DNA of 64,000 nt. Source: Galeruca laticollis (taxonomy: Eukaryota; Arthropoda; Insecta; Coleoptera; Chrysomelidae). The stretch covers positions 63,656,222 through 63,720,221 of the forward strand of contig OY998179.1 of NCBI GenBank assembly GCA_963921935.1, in the 5' to 3' direction. Below, piece after piece: positions 47,648-58,413 of the stretch. Position 1 is the stretch's first letter, and each line of letters begins with the position of its first letter. The position numbers and the translations under genes were made by a program. The notes beneath the pieces were generated by a model. It worked only from the letters and a program-made list of their open reading frames with translations, was not told the origin of the DNA and searched no databases.

Positions 47648-48393
47648 ATTTTATAGAAGATTTTCAGCAGAATAACTGGCATCACTTACTTGTAAGTGCG
47701 ACCCTTAAAAGGGGCCTGTTGAAATATTTTCTAAATACTATTAATATCTGATATCAATATCAGATACACTTTTAGTTATTAATTGTTGTTTTACTAACGA
47801 TCAATAAAAAGTTAAACTGATATTCTTACTGTTTGTTTTGATTCACTGAGAAATATACACTAATTAGTTTTTAACAACTTATTTATTTATCGTTTCGGAG
47901 CGCACAACTGCACTTCTTTTGGAATTCTTGAGCGATTCAACAAGTTTTTCAACAACGGCTGAAGGAGAAGTATCCTGAACACATGGTCCTGCGGGTTGAG
48001 ATCCTACATATACTTCCAAATTACAAGCGTAGTATGTTTTAGAATCCATCAGTGCATATACTTTTAGGCCGTACTTGTTAGGCTTATTCGGAATGTATTG
48101 GCGAAAGCCACATCTTCCGCGAAATGCCTCCAACTTTTCATCTATAGTGACATTCTCGAAGGGTATGTACGCAGATTTGCCTTTTTCAACGAACAAATCA
48201 AATATACATCTAATTGGGGCCAATTTATCAACTTCGTATCTTTCCCTTCTGGTATCCATATCGTCGGATCGCAAATTATGAAGTACGAAAGAAAGACAAG
48301 ATTTGGATATACCAATCCGAGAAATTTCTACTCTAGTTCCATCGTTATTCCATATCTCATCAATGTTGACCCGACCAGACTTTAACACGCAAG

Positions 48394-48452
<59 letters not shown>
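48394..48452. repeat. (TA)n microsatellite inside the piggyBac transposase
   Basis: 59 bases of TA dinucleotide, translated as an Ile-Tyr repeat in the transposase frame. A recent expansion or insertion within the dead gene. Confidence 0.95.
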
Positions 48453-48453
<1 letters not shown>

Positions 48454-48929
48454 CAGTCCAATAAAACAATGCACCTCAGAAACATTTGTGCCTGGCTCTG
48501 TCGCCAAATTTCAGTATTTGCTTGTCGATATGTTAGTTAGTATAGCGTACACTTTGTTCTATAATCTCCAAATCAAATAAATACTTCCATATATTTATAG
48601 CAGACTTCAAATCTCTTACAGCCGTTTTCGGTCCCGAGAAATAAATTATCTAATTCTCTGCACGTGTTCTAGACGAAGGAGGGGCACGTTTTGACCTTTT
48701 TTTATTTTTCCCAGAGAATGTGGAAGATTAGCTGTTGGTTCTATTTCGGTATCGGATATTTCCTTTTCTGTATCTAAATTTTGTTCATGTACTTCTATGT
48801 TATCTTCTTCCAAATCGTCGTCCTAATCCTCTACTTTCTCTTCCTCTGACTCCTCTTCTAAACACTCCATGATTCGTTTGTTCATCCTTTCTAATTCCTT
48901 CTCGTAACCACCCATCTGTAAAATTTTAA

Positions 48930-49323
48930 TAAACTATAGAACTTCAGAAACTCAAAAGAAAAACTGTAGAATACTTTTCTTCTACTCAAAAATGCAACAA
49001 AAAAACTGTTTGTTAAAATTAGAATGTGTTATAGCCGCGGGACTGTCACTCCTCAAAAGCCTATATTTCGTAACTTAACACACCTTTGCGTACCCGGCGA
49101 CACACTGATGCTCGTAGTTTGCAGCTTAAGGATTACTGAGACGGATATGATTTATGAGATTGATTTGTTTGACTCCTCCTTCCTGTTATGAAATATAAGT
49201 AATCTCCATCATAAATTACTTATTTGTATAATTCTTACTGAATTGTACTCCTTATCAAAACTTCTAAATATCAAACATGCCCTTATTGAGGTTGCATAGT
49301 TTTAAAATAAAATTTTGTTTCAG
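48930..49323. other. piggyBac 5' flank and intron end
   Basis: A GC-richer patch at 49030-49150 (CCGCGGGACTGTCACTCC, then GTACCCGGCGACACACTG) is probably the piggyBac 5' subterminal region. TTAA candidates at 49076 and 49126 cannot be distinguished. The stretch ends in TTTTGTTTCAG, the acceptor of the next exon. Confidence 0.45.
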
Positions 49324-49434
49324 CGGGAACTACAATGGTACCAGGAACTGATTACGCTTACAGCACGGCCTACAGCCAGTATGGCGCGGCATACGGCACT
49401 TACGGATATGGTAGTGCGTCTAGCGGGTTACTCA
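49324..49434 (+). CDS. sv: Pax2/5/8 exon, 111 nt, Tyr/Ala/Gly-rich
   Basis: The acceptor TTTGTTTCAG and two leading bases complete an Ala codon. 36 codons follow, with donor A/GTAAGT at 49435 in phase 1. It encodes TTMVPGTDYAYSTAYSQYGA and then AYGTYGYGSASSGLL, a Tyr-rich segment like the activation region near the end of Pax2/5/8 proteins. High GC and exact phase match support it. In the translated frame the exon runs straight into the final exon. Confidence 0.93.
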
Positions 49435-50131
49435 GTAAGTAAACAGTGAGTATTGTAGTCATTTTGGAAAAAATTGATAGGTTTCTAACATCTACACGCA
49501 TATTCAATTAGTTAGATATTTAATGCATATAACAAAGAATGTTGTATACTCATATAAAGCCGTACTATTTTTATTTACTATTCATTACATGAACTAAGAT
49601 AGTATCTTTGTGTTATATAAATTCTTGTTGAGGGTTTTACATTTCCGTTAAATGGCCAATTTCGAATGTTTCTAACAGTATTCTTTGGAATTTGTATCGA
49701 TACGGTAGCATATTTTTTAAATGAGGCTAATGAAGTCCAGACAATATCTCATTGAACTCCAGACTAATTACACTTTTAGCAATATATTGAGTCTTTGTCT
49801 TGTTCTTATACTACTGACTTGTTCATGTACGGATATATCAATCCCGTTTTCCCGCTAACAAAAAGGTGAATTTTATCTGCATTCACAGCTAAGTTTTTTG
49901 TTCATCAATACGTTATTTGATCGGATTTTATTTCTCTGGCTAATCACATCTCTTCTCTTTGTCATCATGTTAGTTATTCGAGATACATTATAATCTTTTC
50001 ATCGATAAATTTCAACGGAAATTCGTCGAATAAATTCTAATGACAATTCGACAAAATTAATATGAATATGATGACCTAAAATTGATGCAAGTTTTTAATT
50101 AAAATAAAAACCTGATTTTTTGCTCCAACTA
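49435..50131. other. Intron sequence, nothing recognised
   Basis: AT-rich, with no element signature. Confidence 0.5.
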
Positions 50132-50439
50132 TTATTTTTTTAGTTGAATAGTAAAGTACACAAGATATGTTGTTGTAAAGAATAACACATAAGGCAAATT
50201 GCCTTCATGTCTTTGCTGGCCTCTATGCAATGTTTGACAAAATGGTCCATTACCATTTTTAATAAATGATTCTAAACTATGTTGATACGACGTTAAATTT
50301 CCTCCTTTACTGCATGCCTGTTTACGGACTTGTTGACATAGTCTTTTGACTTCAAATAACCCTACGAAAAGAGATCCAATGTAGTTAATTCGCACAATTG
50401 GCACTTCATAGCTGGGACCACTGTCGTCAACATCAACAT
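50132..50439 (-). pseudogene. Unrecognised reading frame beside the Ty3/gypsy LTR (part 2)
   Basis: Open on the minus strand for about 100 codons after leaving the LTR: DDSGPSYEVPIVRINYIGSL, KQACSKGGNLTSYQHSLESF, then GNGPFCQTLHRGQQRHEGNL and a hydrophobic end. The annotated ATG lies inside the LTR, so the start is chimeric. Together with 52600-52990 it may be one older coding element split by the LTR retrotransposon. No family recognised. Confidence 0.35.
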
Positions 50440-50910
50440 TGTGATGTTTTTCTAATTTATTTAAACGGTAAATGGGTGGCATAAATTTTAAACACACGGT
50501 AGGTTCACTTACTTAATTTATTTAAACACTAAACTAATCACTAACACTTAATTTATATATACTCAGTATATTCACTTGAACTAATTCATATAAACACTTA
50601 ACTGATTTATATTCACTCATTCACTTGTTTATCTCACGATGTCGAATTATCAACTGAAATGAACTTCGCTGATTTGTCCTTTATGTATATGAGTGTCTTT
50701 TGTAATAGAAAATTCCGGACTGCGGCTTACTCAAAAGAAAATTCTTTTCTGGCATTTTCTAGATAAGGCTTGTCACAAAAACACTGTTTAGATAAGATAG
50801 TCGTAAACAGTTATAGAAAGAACCCTGCGTATCCGCCATAATTTTAACTTTTATACCTGGCTTAGGAAGAGGCGGATTTAGGGCCTATACCAGTGTGCTG
50901 CTTCGTAACA
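50440..50910 (-). repeat. 3' LTR of the Ty3/gypsy element
   Basis: 471 bases, collinear over its length with 52102-52572. It ends in AACATCACA on the minus strand, where the partner has AACATTACA. The inner end is preceded by the polypurine tract. Confidence 0.92.
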
Positions 50911-50924
50911 TTACCCCCTCCTTA
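50911..50924 (-). promoter_or_regulatory. Polypurine tract
   Basis: The minus strand reads AAGGAGGGGGTAA immediately before the TGTTACGAA start of the 3' LTR. This is where plus-strand DNA synthesis is primed in LTR retroelements. It overlaps the last codons of the reading frame. Confidence 0.8.
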
Positions 50925-51420
50925 AATGGAAGTTCCTCTTGGAACTTTTGTGTAGCCGAGACTGGATGTTTGAATCGGCAACTGGCCCCATTTCTACACT
51001 TTCCGTTCTTATGGAAATAGCTGGGCATCTTCTTCATCGGATATTGATAACGGGGGTTGTAGCTGCAAATTAATATCTGGACACTGGTATCTCGAATGAT
51101 AATATCTACCATGTTCCTGATATCTCGCCAATCCAACTGGTTCTTCGCTATCTTAGGCATAGCCAGTTTCTTCACGCTAGATTCTAACACATGGTCTCGG
51201 AGGTTACGAATTGCTTCCAACACATCGCGGTAGCTAGATCGATCTTCAAATTCCTCTTTTAGTTACCACGTAGAAGACGTACCGCGAATTATACTTCAGT
51301 TTTAGTGTCTTGCCAGGGGCTGGAATCTGGTCTTCAAGTTTTTCTAATTCCCCGAACTTCTTCCGAAAGACGGTTGCCAACCCTCGTGCGTTCTTGATAC
51401 GGGCGGGGATGTGAACAAAT
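50915..51420 (-). pseudogene. Retrotransposon-borne macro domain (OARD1/Poa1-like) plus CCCH finger, decayed
   Basis: After the integrase tail the minus strand reads QQDLFTSPPVSR, then in a shifted frame GLATVFRKKFGELEKLEDQ, then YVFYVVTKR, a stop, then the 51223-50885 frame LEAIRNLRDHVLESSVKKLA, MPKIAKNQLDWRDI and SVQILICSY. This follows OARD1-type macro domains (GDLF..P; GIA..F..KFG; IYYLVTK; SL..M..HC....V..LAMPRIGCGLD.L.W). The ADP-ribose loops are damaged: the SLAHC..D..MG part is missing and GCGLD is reduced to AKN. It is followed by FHKNGKCRNGASCRFKH, a C-X5-C-X3-H finger lacking its first Cys. Family assignment is by eye but the motif order is convincing. Confidence 0.7.
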
Positions 51421-52070
51421 CTTGTTGTTGCTTCGAAGTGACTCCATATCCAGCTTTCCCGGTACCTCCATACGTGCCCATGAATTCATCGAAGGTAGGG
51501 TCAAACACATCTTGAATAAGGTTTACTCCTTCCTCTAGGTCATGGTCCCCTTCGAATGGGGCTAATCGGTTTTGGTGAACTACTTTTGGTTTTCCGTTGG
51601 GGATCTTGCTTATGCGATATATAACATCATTGATCCTTTTCTTCATTAAGTATGGACCTTCCCAGGATTTTTGTAATTTTGGAGAGAATCATTTTCTCCT
51701 CGTGGGGTTGTGTAACCATATTTTGTCTCCTTCTTTAAAACCGCCTTCTGTGGCCTGCGTGTCGTACCGACTTTCCATTCTGTCGCTGGCAACTTGAAGA
51801 TTTGTTCGAACTCATTCATGAATATCGTCCAGCCTTCTTCTCAATTGGTTCACGTAGTCTTCTCCTGCTAGATCTTCTCCAGGGCGACAGCCAAATTCCA
51901 GGTCACAAGGAAGCCTCATTTCACGTCCAAACAGGATTTTCGCAGATATTTCACCCTTGGACTCATTGACGGCAGATCGATAAGCCGACGCGAATAGGGA
52001 AAGATATTGATCCCAATCTCTCTGATGGCTGGAAACTAATTTGGACAGGTATTTTCCAATAGTCCTGTTC
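51344..52070 (-). pseudogene. Ty3/gypsy integrase C-terminal region
   Basis: Minus strand: GMVERMNRTIGKYLSKLVSS, WDQYLSLFASAYRSAVNES and KILFGREMRLPCDLEFG (52070-51890) are the end of the integrase core. GDKIWLHNP and the GPY/F-type module GPYLMKKRINDVIYRI (51660-51600) follow, then KPKVVHQNRLAPFEGDHD. The zinc-binding and DDE residues are lost in the deletion. Stops occur at 51812 and near 51690. The frame opens inside the LTR and runs through the primer site, which shows the deletion fused the leader to pol. Confidence 0.9.
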
Positions 52071-52082
52071 ATTCTCTCGACC

Positions 52083-52100
52083 ATCCCACTTCTGACACCA
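52083..52100 (-). promoter_or_regulatory. Primer-binding site, tRNA-Leu type
   Basis: The minus strand reads TGGTGTCAGAAGTGGGAT, one base after the end of the 5' LTR. Its complement ATCCCACTTCTGACACCA is the 3' end of a tRNA-Leu acceptor/T arm plus CCA. Directly downstream the sequence becomes integrase codons. Confidence 0.75.
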
Positions 52101-52101
52101 A

Positions 52102-52572
52102 TGTAATGTTTTTCTAATTTATTTAAACGGTAAACGGGTGGGATAAATTTGGAGCACACGGTAGGTTCACTTACTTAATTTATTTTAACACTAAACTAAT
52201 AACTAACACTTAATTTATATATACTCAGTATAGTCACTCGAACTAATTTATATAAACACTCAACTGATTTATATTCACTTATTCACCCGTTTATCTCACG
52301 ATGTCGAGTTATCAACTAAACTGAACTCCGCTAATCGGTTCTTTATTTATATTAGTGCTTTTTTTACTAGAAAATTCCGGACTGCGGCTTACTCAGAAAC
52401 AAATGGGTTTCTGGCATTTTCTAGATGAAGCTGGTCACCAAAAACCTGTTTAGATAAGATAGTCGTAAACAGTTATAGAAAAAACCCTGCGTAACTACCA
52501 TAATTTTAACTTTTATACCTGGCTTAGGCAGAGTCGGATTTAGGGTCTATACAAGTGTGCTGTTTCGTAACA
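52102..52572 (-). repeat. 5' LTR of the Ty3/gypsy element
   Basis: 471 bases, starting TGTTACGAAACAGCACAC on the minus strand and ending AACATTACA. Partner of 50440-50910. A promoter is expected within it, but no TATA or initiator could be singled out. Confidence 0.92.
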
Positions 52573-52599
52573 ATATAATCTAATTTAGGGAGAAATAAC

Positions 52600-52990
52600 T
52601 CTTTTATTATGTCGCTATATCGAGTAGGTACCATTTATATTCCCTGCTTCAACAATTTCATTTCCGGTAAGGTATAGTTCTATGGTGCCTTCAACCCAAA
52701 ATCGACATCAAATAGTGACACGTTGAGAATACCTTTCCTTATCTACTAAGTGGGTTTTCCGCACCTCAAATGTAGCGACTTTGACGATTAAATAAATCAT
52801 TAATAGGAAGAGTTTGTTCTTAAATTTGCTGTGAACTTTTGGATGTTCAAAAATCCATTCAACGAATTCTTTTCGCTGCGAATGGTCATAGTACTTTTGA
52901 AAGCATAGAGAGACATCTTCTGTGAAGAGCTGCTTAAAATTATTCCATCTTGTCCACGACAACGAACTGATTTACCTTGACTTCCATCAG
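52600..52990 (-). pseudogene. Unrecognised coding remnant (part 1)
   Basis: The minus-strand open frame 52962-52708 reads WTRWNNFKQLFTEDVSLCFQ then YYDHSQRKEFVEWIFEHPKV and continues to a stop at 52708, with further codon-like sequence towards the LTR. It is rich in aromatic and charged residues and plausible as protein, but no family is recognised. It may continue at 50439-50132 across the LTR element. Confidence 0.3.
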
Positions 52991-53835
52991 TATTATCACT
53001 GCTTCACTGCTAATATGATAGCTTTGAAATAAAATAAAATTGAAACAACTTGCCTGAAGGAAACTTATATTTTGAAACTTGACATAATTTTTTCGATCAG
53101 TTTGAACTATAATTGTTCAGGATTCACACAAAAACAAAATATAGTGAAACAATTTGAAATGGCAAGTATGGAATTTTGTAAACATCTAAAATTAACATTG
53201 AAAACCATATTAATGACTCTTCAATGAAACATATAATATGCATCAATAATAGGCTTCAAAGTAGATCACCGAAATAATACAATTATTTCAATAAATCATC
53301 CATTCGTCACATCATTTGTCACTTGATTTTTATGAATTCTAGTATCCGGCACGATTCAATTATTACGTCATTTATCGACTGCAAACAGGTTCTATGAAAT
53401 AGCAAATCAAGGTAGAGCCGTATCAGGGTAGTAAGGTGGTTGTTCCATAGAGTTTTTGGATAGAAATTCATTTTTAATATAGGATAGTTATCTCAAATGA
53501 TGGATTACGTAGTGCTCAAGCAAAGCAATCACTCAAAAAACCCTAATTAGTTCATAAGACACAGCAATTTCAGTACCTACATCTCTCAGGCTTAAACGAC
53601 AATAATAAGTCTCAATTCCTTTCACTTTTATCAGTGACATTGATCGCCAAAGAGATCGAAACAGATCTTCCACTACATATTGACAGCTTTTGATGCACTC
53701 ATACGTATGTGTTTATATACGGTTTACAGTTATAGGCGAGTGGGTAAATAAGTAACGTCTTTTACTGCGACCCAGCTGTGTCTATTTTGGCTCACACTTT
53801 GTTAGAGATCGCTGTACAGTCCACACCTTTTAATA
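52991..53835. other. Intron sequence, nothing recognised
   Basis: AT-rich unique-looking sequence. Confidence 0.5.
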
Positions 53836-53839
53836 TATG

Positions 53840-54860
53840 AGATGGTAGATGAGATAGTAGTACTATGCCCAACTTCTTCAAAGTTCGTGAGCTCCAGTCG
53901 GCTAAAGTCGAAGGTCTGCAATCTGAGTTTTTCCAGTGCAGAGTAGGTGCAGAGAATGTGCTCTGCTGTTTCGTCTTCCATATAATGGAACCCTCAGTCC
54001 GATTTTTCTTGCAGACCCATCATTCTCAAGCATGTTCCTAGACGACAGTGTCCTGTCAACAGTTCTGACAGAATGCGTAGATCCGCCTTACGCCATTCTA
54101 TAACCTGTTGCTAGGCTTTCTTAGAGGGGTTTACGACTTCGAGTGTGTGAGCCTCGGTTTGTCTCTACGGAGCCTAAGCGTGTTACGCTTGGCCCATTCT
54201 GAGATGCAGTTTTGGCAGTGGTTATTGCAATGCCAACGACGGGTTCGGGTCCAAGTAAGGCAGAATCTGTCCCTTTTCTGGCGAGCGCGTTGACCTTTTC
54301 ATGCCCTCCATGCCTCTATGCCCTGGAACCCTGCTGAAAATAACTTTGTTCCGCTCACGGTGGTCCAGGATCTGAATGCAGTTCCAAACTTGATTAGAAT
54401 TCACTCGTTTGGAGGTCAGTACTTTTAGAGCTGCCTGGCTATCTGAGATTATTTTAAGAGACCTGTTCACCGGATGACTGTTACTCAGCTCTCTGGCGCT
54501 CAGCTCCATCGCTATAATTTCTGCTTGAAAGATAGTGGTGAACTTGCTAATATTTAATAAGATTTTAACTCTTGGGTTAGTTCCGTAAACTCCTGCTCAT
54601 ACGCCGTTCTCGGTTTTGGAGCCGACCGTCTGAGATCAAAAGAAGTTGTTACTCCTACGTCAATTATCTCTCTCAGGAAAGAGGACGTTGTACCGAGCAT
54701 GGGATCATTCCAAGTATGTGGTGATTTCTAATTTCACTCAGCAAACCCGTGTGATATCTTTGTAGCTCCTTGTTTTCATAGCTACTTGACGTTGAACGTC
54801 TGTAGGTGACCATCGTAGCTTCCCTCTCTAGCTCTAGATGCTCAGGGGTTAGATAGGTTC
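53840..54860 (-). pseudogene. R1-type non-LTR ORF2 3' end (RNase H)
   Basis: The minus strand reads VTYRRSTSSSYENKELQRYH (about 54815-54755), AEIIAMELSARELSN (54520-54475), LKIISDSQAALKVLTSKRV (54455-54400, RNase H with the SDS catalytic Asp) and IFSRVPGHRGMEGM (54340-54298, the V.GH.G motif). A Cys/His tail follows near 54060-53930 in shifted frames (TLSSRNMLENDGSARK region). This is the C-terminal half of an R1/LOA-type ORF2. The GC content is well above the surroundings. RT is absent. Confidence 0.8.
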
Positions 54861-54869
54861 GTTCGGGTC

Positions 54870-57800
54870 TAAAGCCAAATCATGTGGTATATTTACAACA
54901 ATCTTTCCTAGAGTCTCTCCACTTAAATGTTGCTCACTAGCCACATCTTGATCTGGACTAACGGTTCCTAAATTTTCATAGGCATCAATAAATTTGACAA
55001 TCTTCCCGAATTTTATTGTTGTTGCGTTTCGGACTAGATTTTGTATGGTTTCAACGATTTATTCACCACAACATGTGATTAATCAATTGAAGTGGTATTA
55101 CCAATATATGTGGCCCTTGAAGACGCTGTTGTAATCTCCTGAAGATATCTTGAATCTTAACAATTATCTAAAATTCCCCTCAATACTAGGACAGCCGCTT
55201 CATCCAGTCGCTCACTATCTCGATGTTCTCCTTAGTGTATATTTTGTCTGCCTAAGAATACAGTTGATTCAATTTTATTGGGCTCAACCTTTCTCTATTT
55301 TGTTGTACTTGCTTTAGTCGTTTAGAGTTTGAGAGCTTACTTGAAATTCCCTGAAGATGTATTGAATGTATTTGATGCTTGTGACCCAAATATATTTCCA
55401 GTGATCCACGATCTTCTTAAAATCTTGGTCACACTTCCAGGTACTTGAACTATTAAGTAATAAAAACGGTTATAGGCTGAATGATTTTAGATACATACTG
55501 TAAATGTACCATAGAGAATGAATGCTGTATTATTTAAAGGTCTGCAGGGTACTATTCTAAAATATTTTCTTGAAGTTTATGACATAATTAACTAGTAATA
55601 GTAGTGTTATCATTTACGAACATAAACCTGAACAAGCAAGAATAGAAAATGTGTCAAGAGTTTGTATCGATGTATCGAAAATTTCTGTATGGATAAAAAT
55701 GGTGATTACTGCATAAATTATTAGCATTCAATGACTCATTCACAAGCAGTAGAAGCATTCAAAAAACAAAGATAGCCCCCCCCAGAAATTATTCCTGGAA
55801 TCGCCCTTGATGTCCCAGGGTACCTTAAATATATATTTAAATATATATATTGAACATAATTCAAGAACACAGAAACTAAAATAATATAACTCATATCAGC
55901 ATACTACACAGAATTATATAAACCGGTATCGGTTAATGAAAATATTTCCCATATACAGAAGATTTAATGCAGTATTTAAAAAACTGTATATGTCTTACAT
56001 GTACAAAATATTCTGGAGCATATATACATCATCTGTTAAGTGTTAGAGAATTATTAGCACCTATTTTGATCAGGATACATAATATCTATTACCTTATAAA
56101 AGTAAAAAAATATATATAGAAGAGATAGTTCTTCACTACTTAGATGGAAGTATAATTGAAATTCTCACTCTCACAAATATATTGAAGTTTGGAACATTTG
56201 ATTCAATATCTTTAATATGATACCAAAAGAATTTATTGATGAAGTAATCTATTCATAATGGAATACAATATATGAGCAATAGTAATAAGAAATTTGAATA
56301 AAAAAGATAAGATTTACCTTTAAATACAGTAGTTCATTTAAGAAGCATATCGAAAATCCATTGTAAGTAATAAATAACAAGTTATAAATCAAAATTCCTT
56401 AATTAAAAGAAACATGTAATCCATATTCGAAAAATATTCATTGAACATTATTAATAGTTACAATAAATAAACATGTAATAACTTAATTATTTAACATTTA
56501 GAGAGTTTTGGTTATATATATCAAATAATGTCAGAAATGTCAAAATAATTTTATCAATTGACTGGAATAAGGTTATAAATTGAAAAAGAAGCAGAACCAT
56601 AGAAATCTATATTTATTGAGTCAAGAAAGATGTGAATTTTATGGTTTGTAATTATATATTAGGAATTATAAAATGAATCTGAAATCAAGATATTTATGAT
56701 TTCGGATAGCAACGAAAAATAAAAAAAGGCGGGTTGGTTGTTGATTTTTGAATAATGATGGAAGTCGGAGATTAGAAAACTTAAATGGTTGAAGAATTTT
56801 AAAAGAGAGAATTATGTTATTGTATAAAGAAGTGAGTTATTCCATATATTCCATATATTAATTCGAAATAGCTAGTATAAGGATATTAAAATCATAATTT
56901 CTACGAAGATATATACAATATATAAAAAAATACATGTTATTGGAGGCTATGGTACAAATGAAAGAGTCATTTCAAATTGAATAATTAGTTGATGTGGTAC
57001 GGAATCGTGATGTAAAGTACCTGAATAAGATATTAAGCATTGATTGGGAATTCGAAGCTGGAGAATAATAGAAATTACAAACACGTGGTACCTGTAACAA
57101 GAAATCTAGAAAAAAACATCTCCATCTGGACGACATATGTATGCATGACATGGTTTTTTAACAGACAGAATTTCAAGAAAGGAATATTAGTGGTTGAGAG
57201 GTTAGTGTTTCTTTTTGTTTTTGTTGGTACCAACATTCGGGTTAGAGATGTACATTTATAATAAAAGTAATAAGAATTAGTATCTGAAACTATTAAACAT
57301 ATTAAAAGCATTAAAAAAGAAAGGTAATAACATAGACTTGAGTACTTACCATTTATATTTAACAAATATTTTATTGTTTGACATTTCAATATTATATTAG
57401 TATTTAAGATAGTTCATCACTTACTTTAAATTTATAATACATAATTCTTGATCAATATAATATAGTTGTTGTATTAAAGGTATTCTTGAAACTATTGTTT
57501 ATGTTCAGATAAATATTACTTCAACTGATATGAGTGACAGTTGGAATCGATTATTCTACTGATAATTTCCATCTATTTTAATTGTGAGACAAAATCGATT
57601 GCTATATTGAAAGTTTCTATACATAGGCGCACCAATAATATAAAAAATATAATATCAGTTATTTGAATGATTCATATATATGTAAAATATTGTAGATATA
57701 GAGTTAAAATCACTTCCAGATCCCAAAGAGTAGTAAGAGTTTCTCATGCTCTCCACATAAATATATAAATACATAAAAAATTTTCTTTACTTCATTACTG

Positions 57801-57892
57801 AGCTAGCTATACTAGAGTTGAATATATTAAATTGATAATATAACAATTATAGTGGTATTGTCGGCAAAGTATACAACTATAACAATCCATTA
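54870..57892. other. Intron stretch; possible TE ends but no assignable gene
   Basis: On the minus strand 55060-54880 reads KFGKIVKFIDAYENLGTVSP and DQDVASEQHLSGETL, which looks coding but is unassigned. AGCCCCCCCCAGAAATTATT near 55774 resembles a transposon terminus. The rest is extremely AT-rich. Confidence 0.4.
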
Positions 57893-57894
57893 TA

Positions 57895-57980
<86 letters not shown>

Positions 57981-58002
57981 TTACATATATATATATATAT
58001 AT
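57893..58002. repeat. (TA)n microsatellite
   Basis: About 110 bases of nearly pure TA with small interruptions near both ends, 410 bases before the last Pax exon. Confidence 0.95.
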
Positions 58003-58413
58003 CCCATTCTCAATGCAATAATAATTGTTGGACACGTACACTAACAAAGTAGAGCATTATAAACAAACTAAATAACAGATGAAGTCCGTATGAGTTGAGA
58101 ACTGTCAGCGAAGGTACCGTTGAGGGGGGGTTTTAATTGATCAGTGTCTAGTAACTAACTGACTGTATGTATGTTTAATGAGAGTAGTTTCTACTAAGTA
58201 CCGCCATTTCTTCCGATCCAAGCCAAACCATTCGCAATGGGGAAACTTCACCAAAGAACTCAAGTCAAATACATTCATTTTAGCACAAAATTTGATTCCA
58301 TTTAATCTACCGTGTTTTGTTTTAGCGGTAGTTTACAATTACCTATCAATCGAATCTTATTACCTATACATTATTAAAAGCAGGGTGACTAACTCATGTC
58401 CATTTTATTTCAG

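Larger units (their letters stand above)
46135..47913 (-). mobile_element. Internally deleted Jockey-type retrotransposon with 13-bp target duplication
   Basis: TTCTTTTGGAATT occurs on both sides (46122-46134 and 47914-47926). Between them, read on the minus strand, are a 5' UTR of about 265 bases, ORF1 (47647-46468), a short ORF2 tail (about 46400-46200) and a 3' end finishing GAATAATAAA. The middle of ORF2, including endonuclease and RT, is missing, so the copy is a deletion derivative moved in trans or deleted later. The piggyBac frame reads through exactly if the insert and one duplication are ignored. Confidence 0.9.
45432..48915 (-). pseudogene. piggyBac transposase interrupted by a retrotransposon
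   Basis: Minus-strand start MGGYEKELERMNKRIMECLE at 48915, then an acidic N-terminal region with a stop at about 48822. The catalytic core at 48330-47990 includes DKLAPIRCIFD, TIDEKLEAFRGRCGFRQYIP (catalytic Asp in TIDE), KYGLKVYALMDS and VYVGSQPAG. After the insertion 46135-47913, LTCDNWFTRIPLV (about 46113-46075) resumes with the next catalytic Asp (CDNWF). The Cys-rich C-terminal finger (FSCKTCGKFICLEH, CVCADCY) lies at 45530-45440 and the stop at 45432. Other frameshifts exist near 45700-46000. A (TA)n tract interrupts the core upstream of 48390. Confidence 0.9.
50440..52572 (-). mobile_element. Deleted Ty3/gypsy LTR retrotransposon
   Basis: Two direct repeats of 471 bases (50440-50910 and 52102-52572) run TG..CA on the minus strand (TGTTACGAA..AACATTACA). 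Next to the 5' LTR (the higher coordinates) is a primer-binding site. Next to the 3' LTR is a polypurine tract. The 1.19-kb interior holds only integrase C-terminus, pol tail, a macro-domain remnant and a CCCH finger. Gag, protease, RT and RNase H are missing. Flanking tetranucleotides are ATAT and ATGT on the minus strand, a possible mutated 4-bp duplication. Scattered LTR differences point to an old insertion. Confidence 0.92.

Noticed and set aside
48075..48385. + strand open frames
   Set aside because: Antisense shadows of the piggyBac catalytic core.
57852..58052. Open frame of Ile-Tyr repeats
   Set aside because: Translation of a TA microsatellite, not a gene.
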